Origin: JAHJDS01 sp964569795
Lineage (GTDB): Bacteria; Desulfobacterota; Desulfarculia; Desulfarculales; JAHJDS01
Direction: 5' to 3'
Length of the DNA stretch: 64,000 bases
Assembly: GCA_964569795.1 (NCBI GenBank)
Contig: CAZMVB010000006.1
Coordinates: 1 to 64,000 of the forward strand
Shown piece by piece: positions 50,818 through 58,062 of this stretch (positions are counted from its first letter, which is position 1; each line of letters begins with the position of its first letter). The position numbers and the translations under genes were made by a program. The notes under the pieces are model-generated. The model was not told where the DNA came from and searched no databases. It saw only the letters and a list, made by a program, of their open reading frames with translations.

Positions 50818-51753
50818 TCAGGTCCCGAGGAACTCGTGGACCAGCCGGTCCCAGCCCAGCTCCGGGATGTCGCCGTACACGTCCTCGATCATCCGGCCGC
50901 CGGTGGACAGCATATGTTCGCCGGTCTCCTGGGTCACCAGGCCGATCAGGCGGCCGACCTCGGTCTCCATCCAGGCCAGGGCATTGTCGCCGAAGTGCAG
51001 GCGCCGCAGGTTGTCCTTGAGCCGGGTTGGCTGGATGACCAGCAGCCACCCGCCCTCATAGGGCGAGTCATGGGCCCGGTCGGGCTCCCGGAGCACGCCC
51101 GGGTTGCGGGCGACGATGATGCCGCTGACCGGGCTCAGGATCGAGGCCAGGTGCTCGTCCCGGTACAGGCTCAGGGCCTTCTCGCCCTGCTGGACCGTGT
51201 TCCCGATGCTCGGCAGGGTCAGGCCGTCCGGGCGGCCCAGCAGGCGCAGGCTGAAGTCGTCCAGGCCCAGGCGCACCTGTCCGCCGTATTCCACCCGGGC
51301 CCAGGCGTGGCCGTCGTGATAGTAGTGGTTCCGACCCAGGGCCACACCGGCCACGTAGTCGTAGGCCGTTCCGATAGTGGGGTGAGCCGGCTCGGAGTCG
51401 GCGATCATCTGGTCATAGGGGCACCGGGCGCAGTCATAGTTGTAAACGCAGATCTTGTAATCCACCAGCCCGCTGAGCATGTGCCGGCACCACTTCTGGC
51501 CGGCCTTTTTGGTGAATCGGGTCTTGGGATCGCGCCACCCCTGGCTGGGCCGGCCCTGGGTGTCGGTCAACAACCCCTTGGCCTTGTCCCGCTGGATCTG
51601 CTTGTCCCGGGGGCAGGTCAGACAATCAAAGGCGTTGATGCACAGCGTCGGACGGATGATACCGGCCAGGGCGTAAATGCACTGTTTCTCGGGCCCCATG
51701 TCGTAAACCACGGGCCGGCGGGTTTTAGCCGTCTTTTTGGTTGAACCGGCCAT
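50818..51753 (-). CDS. Glycine cleavage H-protein-like protein with duplicated Cys4 motif and no lipoyl lysine
   Basis: A 311-aa protein. Residues 20-115 contain two copies of C-x12-C-x5-C-x2-C-P (C25, C38, C44, C47 and C89, C102, C108, C111), likely zinc or iron-sulfur sites. Residues 145-250 are a GcvH fold (GHAWARVEYGGQVRLGLDDF; LSPVSGIIVARNPGV). Counting back from SPVSG, the lipoylated lysine position is E200, so it cannot carry lipoate in the standard way. A helical C-terminal tail follows. ATG 51753 has GGGAGGTG upstream; a longer in-frame extension is rejected. No gcvT or gcvP is nearby, so a role in glycine cleavage is unlikely. Confidence 0.85.
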   Translation of the reverse strand: MAGSTKKTAKTRRPVVYDMGPEKQCIYALAGIIRPTLCINAFDCLTCPRDKQIQRDKAKGLLTDTQGRPSQGWRDPKTRFTKKAGQKWCRHMLSGLVDYKICVYNYDCARCPYDQMIADSEPAHPTIGTAYDYVAGVALGRNHYYHDGHAWARVEYGGQVRLGLDDFSLRLLGRPDGLTLPSIGNTVQQGEKALSLYRDEHLASILSPVSGIIVARNPGVLREPDRAHDSPYEGGWLLVIQPTRLKDNLRRLHFGDNALAWMETEVGRLIGLVTQETGEHMLSTGGRMIEDVYGDIPELGWDRLVHEFLGT

Positions 51754-52284
51754 GATGCACCTCCCTGGTTGGGGTTGGTCGATGTCTGCCTTCTGACAAT
51801 GCAGACCCGGGGCCAGGCCGGACGAAATGTTTAGCAATGTATAACTTGTTGATTTAATATTAAATATTGGGTGTGGGCCTGACGGCTGAAGGGGCGGGGT
51901 GTCTCAGGCTGAGGCGGTCGTGGCCCGGCCCGCGGCCGGGCGCCAGATGAAAGCGCTGTAAAGTCAATAGATTGGACCATGACTGACGCAAGTCGCGCCG
52001 GCCGAGCCGGACATTGAATCAATTCACACCGGTGGGGACAAACGGTTAATTTCGCGTCGCCATTCAAGAAAAACCTTTTAGAATCGACTGTTTGCGGATA
52101 CAACACGACGGCCGAACCTCGATTTATTTACAAAAAGGGTCGGCTGGTGGAGTGTCGCTTTGCGTTCGCCCGGAAACGAGGATCGTTTTGACGGCAAAAA
52201 AGAAAATACAGTCCCGCCCCCTAAGGTTTTAGGCGCCCTCCCCGTCCCTCATGTCGGCCAGGGAATTCAACGCAAGCTATTTTA
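51754..52284. other. Low-GC intergenic region without a convincing gene
   Basis: This stretch of about 530 bases has a markedly lower GC content than its surroundings, including the perfect palindrome TTTAATATTAAA near 51852-51863, upstream of the H-protein-like gene. Short frames exist but have no coding signature. An imperfect inverted repeat (CCCGCCCCCTAA 52213-52224 with TTAAGGGGCGGG 52285-52296) lies at the NYN 3' end, followed on the minus strand by a T-rich run, and could end that transcript. Confidence 0.5.
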
Positions 52285-52899
52285 TTAAGGGGCGGGCGGA
52301 GCCGGTCGAAAGGCGGCGGGCCGGTGGTCTTTGGGATCCAAGCAGGTGTCATAGGTGGCACGGTCGACGGTGATCCAGTCCGTGCTATTGATGCCTCGGC
52401 GATTTGAGGTGCCGATGGGAAAGGCAGAGGCAATCTTGATCCAACGTTGCTGGGTCTTGGCGATGCGGCGGAGTTCGACGGCGACCTCGGACAGGTCCTG
52501 GTCCTGGCTGAAAACAAGGGCCACGTCGTACGCATTTTCAAGCGCTTCCCGGATCAGGTCGATGGCGATTCGGACATCGATGCCTTTTTCATGGCCGGTG
52601 TCATTAGGGTCAGACCGGTTGTATCGCAAACGTCTTGAAAAGACCGCGATGCCGCTCTGGCGCAGGTCGTGCAATTTGTTGGTCCAGAATCCGTGCCATA
52701 GTGGATTACGCCCGGGCTCGGGGATACCGGTATAGAATCGTGTCTGAACCAATTGCCAACCGGCCTGTATCGATATAGCCGTCGCCAGGGCCTTGGGATC
52801 ATAATTGGGGTAATGATAACCAAAGGCTTCCTTGGCCGCCCGATACAGGTTTTGACCGTCAAAATAGGCGATGGCTCTTTTGTAAGTAGGCTCACGTAT
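52285..52899 (-). CDS. NYN-domain (PIN-like) ribonuclease family protein with an apparent ATA start
   Basis: A 204-aa protein of the NYN/limkain-b1 group, PIN-like metal-dependent nucleases. The N terminus REPTYKRAIAYFDGQNLYRA includes the first catalytic Asp; VRFYTG-like VQTRFYTGIP, EKGIDVRIAIDLI and FSQDQDLSEVAVE give the remaining acidic residues. The codon at the expected first methionine is ATA (52899-52897), with GGGGTGA a few bases upstream; an in-frame TGA lies two codons further up, so no canonical start can include the catalytic motif. A TTG at 52752 would delete it. It is either initiated at ATA or a start-codon mutant. Codon use is less GC-biased than in its neighbours, suggesting acquisition. 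Confidence 0.75.
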   Translation of the reverse strand: MREPTYKRAIAYFDGQNLYRAAKEAFGYHYPNYDPKALATAISIQAGWQLVQTRFYTGIPEPGRNPLWHGFWTNKLHDLRQSGIAVFSRRLRYNRSDPNDTGHEKGIDVRIAIDLIREALENAYDVALVFSQDQDLSEVAVELRRIAKTQQRWIKIASAFPIGTSNRRGINSTDWITVDRATYDTCLDPKDHRPAAFRPAPPAP

Positions 52900-52910
52900 G
52901 GCTTGTCACC

Positions 52911-52975
52911 CCAAAAAATAACCCCGTCTAGGCCCGTGGTTCGGCCAAAGGCCCCACCATGGCGTTTAGACGGGG
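52911..52975 (-). terminator. Compound hairpin plus T-run downstream of the radical SAM gene
   Basis: On the minus strand CCCCGTCTA (52975-52967) pairs with TAGACGGGG (52930-52922), enclosing a nested TGGT/ACCA and GGCC-TTT-GGCC stem, followed by TTATTTTTT. It fits an intrinsic terminator for the radical SAM transcript, whose stop is about 100 bases upstream, and it immediately precedes the NYN Shine-Dalgarno. Confidence 0.7.
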
Positions 52976-53074
52976 AGTAAGTCTATGACCAAATTTAGAG
53001 ACTCGCGGCTTGGTTGTCAAGACCTTTTCCCGTGTTGGCTAGACGCGCCGATTCATCAGTTATGTAAATATATT

Positions 53075-54496
53075 TTAGGTTGACTGCGGCCGTGGTGCCT
53101 GGGCGTACAACTGCCGGTAGCCCTTCCTGATCCCCAGCTGGGTGAAAAACGAACTCAGGGCCACGCCCAGGGACGGCCGGTTCCGAAACGCCCGCCAGGC
53201 ACGATTTATAATCCGGCCCCGGGTGTAGCCCTGGCGCATGACCGCTTCGCTTGCGTCCCACATCTGCCCGGGACTCATGGACGGGTGGCGGAAGACCACC
53301 GAGTTGCCGCCGTAATGGTCCCAGCCTGCCTCGGTAATGATTCTCCCCCGGGCCAGATATTCCTCGTAAAGCTTGCTGCCCGGCATGGGCGTCAGGTTGA
53401 AGATGAAGGGGATGATCTTCATCTCGTCGCAGAAATCCAGGGTTTGCCGATAAGTCTCCGGCGTGTCCTCGTCCCAGCCGACGATGAAAAAGCCCATGAT
53501 CTCGATGCCCATGCCCTGGATGATTCGGATGTTCTCCCTCATGGTCTGGGGGTCGAAGACGTCCGGCGAGGTGAAGTGGAGCTTGCGCCAGGCCCCGGAC
53601 TGCCTCTGGCCGGCGCTGGTAATGGACTCCAGGCCGGCGGCGATGGTGGACAGGCCGCTCCTGGCGGCCCATTCCAGGATCTTCCGGCCGTCCGGATAAT
53701 TGACCGCGGACAGGCCGCCCGCCCCGGACCACAGCCGCCGGGGCCTGAGTCCGGCCAGTTCGCGGTAGAGGTCCAGGTAGTACTGGTTCTCTTCGGGCCG
53801 GTCCGCGATCTGGGGGTGGCCGAAGACGCTGTCGTCCACGTTGAAGTAGTGTTTGCGGAGGGTGTCCACCTCGGCCGCGACCTGGTCGATGGGCCGGTGG
53901 CGGATCTTCGGGCCGAAGATGTCGGTCACCGGGCAGAAGCGGCAGTGGTTGGGGCAGCCCCGGGTGGTGAAGATCGAGTCCATGAAATAGCGCTTGCGGG
54001 GCAAGAGGTCCCGCCGCATGTGGGGCAGGCCGTCCAGGCTGGGCCGCTGGGGCTGATGGTGCACCCGGCCGGGGAGTGTCTCGGTCGGGTACGGCCCGCA
54101 GACGTAAAAATCGGCGAGTTGATCCTGGTCGGCGTCCTCCAGGATTTTGGGCCACATCTCCTCGGCCTCGCCGATGGCCACGGCCGAGGCGTGCCTCTTG
54201 GCCTCCTGGGGCAGGGCAAAGGTGTGGGGCCCGCCCAGAACGACCGTCTTGCCCCGGGCCAGAAATTCGTCGGCGATGTCATAGGCGATCACGGCCAGGG
54301 GGGTGCGGACGGTGATGCCCACCAGGTCCGCCTCGGCGTCGTAGTCCACCTCGTCGCCGTAGATCTGGTCGATCAGGGTGAGGTCGTGCCCCGGCGGGGT
54401 CAGGGCGGCCAGCAGGGTCGGGGCCAGGGGCATGACCGGCACGCTGGCCGTGGCGGTCTCCAGGCCCCGTCCGGGAAAGATGATGGTGATCTTCAC
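53075..54496 (-). CDS. B12-binding domain radical SAM protein
   Basis: A 473-aa enzyme of the cobalamin-dependent radical SAM class. Residues 1-140 form the B12-binding Rossmann domain (IIFPGRGLET, LTLIDQIYGD, TVVLGGPHTFALP). The radical SAM core begins at FTTRGCPNHCRFCPV, with the CxxxCxxC cluster motif around residues 180-187, and continues with GLESITSAGQ. Members methylate unreactive carbons or build lipids and natural products; this one is not assignable. It starts at GTG 54496, 55 bases from the TIGR01777 gene, probably in one transcript with it and the His-rich protein. Confidence 0.88.
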   Translation of the reverse strand: MKITIIFPGRGLETATASVPVMPLAPTLLAALTPPGHDLTLIDQIYGDEVDYDAEADLVGITVRTPLAVIAYDIADEFLARGKTVVLGGPHTFALPQEAKRHASAVAIGEAEEMWPKILEDADQDQLADFYVCGPYPTETLPGRVHHQPQRPSLDGLPHMRRDLLPRKRYFMDSIFTTRGCPNHCRFCPVTDIFGPKIRHRPIDQVAAEVDTLRKHYFNVDDSVFGHPQIADRPEENQYYLDLYRELAGLRPRRLWSGAGGLSAVNYPDGRKILEWAARSGLSTIAAGLESITSAGQRQSGAWRKLHFTSPDVFDPQTMRENIRIIQGMGIEIMGFFIVGWDEDTPETYRQTLDFCDEMKIIPFIFNLTPMPGSKLYEEYLARGRIITEAGWDHYGGNSVVFRHPSMSPGQMWDASEAVMRQGYTRGRIINRAWRAFRNRPSLGVALSSFFTQLGIRKGYRQLYAQAPRPQST

Positions 54497-54550
54497 GACC
54501 CGGCCCCCTGGTTTGAAGGTGGCGGCCGATTGATGGACGCGGCGGCCGGC

Positions 54551-55453
54551 TCAGCCCAGCAGATCGATCAGGGCCGTGTCCAGTTGGGGGAACTGCCACT
54601 CGAACCCGGCCTCGGTCAGCCGGCGGGGCAGCACCCGCTGGCCCTGGACCAGCACCGAGCCGAACTCGCCCAGGACCAGCCGCAGCACGAACGCCGGGGT
54701 CGGCACGAACGACGGTTTTCCCACGGCCTGGCCCACGGCCCGGGCCAGGTCGCGGTTGGTCACCGGATTCGGCGCGGTCAGGTTGAAGGGTCCCCGGGCC
54801 TCCTCTTGCCCGGCCAGGAAGAGCAGGGCGGCCGCCAGGTCGTTTTGGTGGATCCACGAGAAATACTGCCGGCCGCTCCCCAGGGGCCCGCCCAGGAACC
54901 TCCGGAAGGGTTTGACCAGTTGGTCCAGGGCCCCGCCCCTCTTGCCGAGCACGATCCCGAACCTGGCCCGGACGACCCTGACGCCGGCCGCCTCGGCCCG
55001 GATCGCCTCGGACTCCCAGCGCCGGCAGACAGTGGCCAAAAAATCCAGGCCCGGGGGCGAGAACTCGTCCAGTTCCTGGTTGTCCCGGAACCCGTAGTAA
55101 CCCACGGCCGAGGTGCTGATCAGGGTCTGGCCCGGGCGGCCGTGGCTTGTCAGGCCCTCGACCAGGTTCCGGGTGCCGATGATCCGGCTGTCCAGGATCT
55201 TCTTCTTGTAGGCCTCGGTCCAGCGGTTCCCGAACAGGCTGGCCCCGGCCAGATTGACGATGACGTCACAGTCGCCCAGGGCGTCCTGCCAGGGACCGGG
55301 GGTCTTGGGATCGCCCTGGACCCAGCTCAGACCGGCGGTCGCCGAGGCCCGGGCGCCGCGGCTGAGGCCGATCACCTCGTGGCCGGCCCCCAGCAGCTCC
55401 TGGATCAGGCGTCCCCCCACGAATCCGGACGCCCCGGTGATGAAGAACTTCAT
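54551..55453 (-). CDS. TIGR01777-family epimerase (SDR, YfcH/SULA-like)
   Basis: A 300-aa atypical extended SDR. The N-terminal ITGASGFVGGRLIQELLGAGHEV carries the nucleotide motif; INLAGASLFGNRW-like VNLAGASLFGNRWTEAYKK (about 78-95) and the C-terminal DUF1731-like end (QGQRVLPRRLTEAGFEWQFP) are signatures of TIGR01777 proteins (E. coli YfcH, SulA/HCF-type). The biological substrate is not known. Start ATG 55453; the gene lies 21 bases after the His-rich gene stop. Confidence 0.9.
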   Translation of the reverse strand: MKFFITGASGFVGGRLIQELLGAGHEVIGLSRGARASATAGLSWVQGDPKTPGPWQDALGDCDVIVNLAGASLFGNRWTEAYKKKILDSRIIGTRNLVEGLTSHGRPGQTLISTSAVGYYGFRDNQELDEFSPPGLDFLATVCRRWESEAIRAEAAGVRVVRARFGIVLGKRGGALDQLVKPFRRFLGGPLGSGRQYFSWIHQNDLAAALLFLAGQEEARGPFNLTAPNPVTNRDLARAVGQAVGKPSFVPTPAFVLRLVLGEFGSVLVQGQRVLPRRLTEAGFEWQFPQLDTALIDLLG

Positions 55454-55474
55454 GGCGCCCCCCCGGCGGCGCGG

Positions 55475-55894
55475 TCAGTGCCGGTGATGGTGGTCGTGGT
55501 CGTGCGTGTGTTCGTGACTGTGCTCGTGGTCATGAGCCTGTTCTTGGTCGTGCCCGTGGTCGTGGCCGTGGGTGTGCTCATGACTATGCGCTGGGTCGCT
55601 CCCGTGGGTGTGCTCGTGGTCGTGCACGTGGTCGTGGTCAGGCGTGTGCTGGTGACTGTGGACGTGGTCCTTGTCCGGACCGGCCTCGGGCGGCGGCCCC
55701 AGGATGTCGGCGGCCCGATTGATGTGAACGGTCGCCTCCCGCTCCAGTTCGACCACGCGCCGCATCTCGGCCGCGGCCGCCTCCTGTCCGGCCTGGATCA
55801 GGACGTCGGCCGCTCGCTGGTAGTCCTGCAAATGGTCCAGGCCGTGGCTGACCCAGTGATGGATGCGGATGATGGTCTTGGTCAGGTCATCCAT
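55475..55894 (-). CDS. Protein with helical N-terminal domain and extreme His-rich tail
   Basis: A 139-aa protein. Residues 1-70 are a soluble helical domain (LTKTIIRIHHWVSHGLDHLQ, then AAAAEMRRVVELEREATVHI). Residues 77-139 form a His/Asp/Glu tail with roughly 28 histidines in HDHE- and HTHG-like repeats, ending HDHHHRH. Such tails bind Ni, Zn, Co or Cu, as in HypB and SlyD. There is no signal peptide, so it would store or buffer metal in the cytoplasm. The coding strand is a simple-sequence tract prone to length variation. Confidence 0.82.
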   Translation of the reverse strand: MDDLTKTIIRIHHWVSHGLDHLQDYQRAADVLIQAGQEAAAAEMRRVVELEREATVHINRAADILGPPPEAGPDKDHVHSHQHTPDHDHVHDHEHTHGSDPAHSHEHTHGHDHGHDQEQAHDHEHSHEHTHDHDHHHRH

Positions 55895-56060
55895 GGTTGG
55901 CCCCGATCCTTTATTGTTGAAGTGACAAAGGCGCGGTTCGGCGGGTAAAACCCCAAAATATTCTGGCCCGCCGACCCCCGGCCTGTCAAGGTCCGGCCGC
56001 CGGAGGTTGACCCCGCCCGGGTTCCGGGGACCGGGTCCGGCCCGGTCCGCCGCCTGGGTG

Positions 56061-56097
56061 AAAAAAGGCGCGGCCGGTCCTGAAAACCCGACCGCGC
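56061..56097 (-). terminator. Rho-independent terminator of the ankyrin gene
   Basis: On the minus strand GGCGCGGTCGG and CCGGCCGCGCC form a near-perfect stem around a loop of about 10 bases, followed by TTTTTT (56066-56061), 36 bases after the ankyrin stop codon. Confidence 0.88.
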
Positions 56098-56132
56098 CGG
56101 AACGGTTATCGGTTTGGGGCCAAAGGGCGGCC

Positions 56133-57821
56133 CTACTGGGTGCCGCCGTGTTCCCGGATGACCTTGGCCGTGGCCATGTGATTTTTCTTGAGGGCGATGG
56201 CCAGCGGGGTCTGGCCGAACTTGTTCTTGGCGTTGACCGGCGCGCCGCCCTTGATCAGCAGCTTGACCACGGCGGTCTGTCCCCGGTCGGCGGCGTCGTG
56301 GAGCGGCATGTTGCCCTTTTCCAGGCCCCGGATGTCGGTCCGGGCCCCCTTGCGCAACAGATAGGCCACCACCGCGGTATGGCCGTTGTAGGCCGCCCAG
56401 TGCAGGGGGGTGTTGTTCCACTTGTTGGTGGCGTTGATGTCCGCGCCCTTCATTATCAGCAGGGCGCACATGGCCACGTTGCCCTTGCGGGCCGCCCAGA
56501 GGAGGGGGGTGTACCGGTTCGGTCCCCGGGCGTTGGCCAGTTTCTGATTTTTGGCCAGGATCAGGGCCACCTGTCTCAGGTTACCCGCCTTGACCGCCGA
56601 GAACAGGGCCGTCGCATCCCCGCCGGTCGGGGTGGGTCCGGGGGTCTTGGGCGGGGTCTCTCCGCCGCCTCCGCCGGCCTGAATCTGCCGCTGGATCAAC
56701 TTGGCCGCGGCCGGACAATTGTACTTGAGGGCCACCTGGGCCGCGGTCTGGCCGAATTTGTCGAGGGCCGCGGCCGGGGCGCCGGCCTTGAGCAGGGCGG
56801 CGACCGCTCCCAGGCGGCACCGCCAGGCGGCGTCGTGGAGCGGGGTATGGCCCTTCTCGATTTCCCGGATGTCCAGCCTGGCGCCCTTCTTGGCCAGATA
56901 GATGACCACCGCCGTGTGACCGTTGTAGGCCGCCCAGTGCAGGGCGGTATTGTTCCACTTGTTGACGGCGTTGATGTCCGCGCCCTTGTTGAGCAGATAT
57001 TGGACCAGGGCCAGGTTGCCCTGGCGGGCGGCCCACATCAGCGGGGTGTACCGGTTGGCGCCGCGGGCGTTGACCAGTTGGGGGAACTTGTCGATGATCT
57101 GACGGACCTGGGCCGTGTCGCCGGCCTTGACCGCCGCGAACAACCGGGCCGGGGACTGGTCCGGGGTCGCGGCCTCGCCGCCGCCACCGACGGATCCGCC
57201 CCGGCTGCCGCCGCCGCCACTTTCGCCGCCGCCGGCCTGCATGTGCTGCCGGAGCAGATTGGCCACCTCCAGGTGCCGGTAGCGGAGGGCCACCTCCAGG
57301 GGACGCTCCCCCCGGTTGTTGCGGATGCCCACCGGGGCGCCGTGCTTGAGCAGGGCCTTGACCACGCCCAGATGCCCCCGCCAGGCGGCGTCGTGGAGCG
57401 GGGTATGGCCCTTTTCGTTTTCCCGGATGTCCAGCTTGGCGCCCTTCTGGCACAGATACTCGACGATCGGGACCAGGCCGTTGTAGGCCGCCCAGTGCAG
57501 GGCGGTGTTGTTCCACTTGTTGACGGCGTTGATGTCTGCGCCCCGCTCCAAGAGCAGCTTGAGCACGGCCAGCTGACCTTTGCGGGCCGCCCAGATCAGG
57601 GGGGTGTACTGGTTCTGGTCCCGGGCCCGGACCGCGGCCGGGTTCGCGTCCAGGATGGACTTGACCGCCGCCAGGTTGCCGGACTTGACCGCCTCGAAGA
57701 TGTTGCCGTCCTGGGCCCGCGCCGTCATGGGACCCATGGCCAACAGCCCTCCCAGGGCCATCACGGCGACCAACAAGGCGACCATTACCGGCCGCCATCC
57801 CCGACCAAGATAGGACTCCAT
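56133..57821 (-). CDS. Exported ankyrin-repeat protein with triplicated module
   Basis: A 562-aa protein: signal peptide (hydrophobic VMVALLVAVMALGGLLAMG, cleavage near TARAQ), then three modules of about 165 residues, each starting like LF(S/A)AVKAGN and made of four to five ankyrin repeats. The modules share near-identical stretches such as ADINAVNKWNNTALHWAAYNG and EKGHTPLHDAAWR. Gly/Ser-rich and Gly/Pro-rich linkers (about residues 215-235 and 375-395) separate modules. ATG 57821 with GGAGG upstream was preferred to a longer start. Expected role: periplasmic protein-protein interaction. Confidence 0.9.
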   Translation of the reverse strand: MESYLGRGWRPVMVALLVAVMALGGLLAMGPMTARAQDGNIFEAVKSGNLAAVKSILDANPAAVRARDQNQYTPLIWAARKGQLAVLKLLLERGADINAVNKWNNTALHWAAYNGLVPIVEYLCQKGAKLDIRENEKGHTPLHDAAWRGHLGVVKALLKHGAPVGIRNNRGERPLEVALRYRHLEVANLLRQHMQAGGGESGGGGSRGGSVGGGGEAATPDQSPARLFAAVKAGDTAQVRQIIDKFPQLVNARGANRYTPLMWAARQGNLALVQYLLNKGADINAVNKWNNTALHWAAYNGHTAVVIYLAKKGARLDIREIEKGHTPLHDAAWRCRLGAVAALLKAGAPAAALDKFGQTAAQVALKYNCPAAAKLIQRQIQAGGGGGETPPKTPGPTPTGGDATALFSAVKAGNLRQVALILAKNQKLANARGPNRYTPLLWAARKGNVAMCALLIMKGADINATNKWNNTPLHWAAYNGHTAVVAYLLRKGARTDIRGLEKGNMPLHDAADRGQTAVVKLLIKGGAPVNAKNKFGQTPLAIALKKNHMATAKVIREHGGTQ

Positions 57822-58062
57822 ATGATTCCTCCTGTCACCGGCTCGACTCCGGGCCGGCGGCGGACCGTCCCGCCTCGACCCGCCCGGATTGCTGATTTCC
57901 AGCATAGCCAATTACGAACCGCGGGCGAAAGTATTTTTTGGCGCCCGGTGGGGCCTTGATCTTTAATTATAGCAAAACGTGCGGCCGGGCTCGGGCGGGC
58001 CCGGTCCGATGATGATAAACCGGGAGGCGTATGCTAGACTGGGATGAACGCCGACGGGGGTC

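Noticed and set aside
51831..52106. A 91-codon minus-strand frame upstream of the H-protein-like gene
   Set aside because: Low-GC intergenic sequence with no coding signature, and no Shine-Dalgarno.
52285..52752. NYN gene starting at the canonical TTG 52752
   Set aside because: This would delete the N-terminal strand with the catalytic Asp and Asn, which is present and in frame up to 52899.
55475..55690. Short tandem repeats resembling a CRISPR or minisatellite
   Set aside because: The repetition is the His-rich coding tail of the 55475-55894 gene; units are irregular and there are no spacers. No CRISPR array was seen anywhere.
53285..55948. An 887-codon open frame on the plus strand
   Set aside because: Antisense to the radical SAM, epimerase and His-rich genes, all of which have recognisable motifs on the minus strand.
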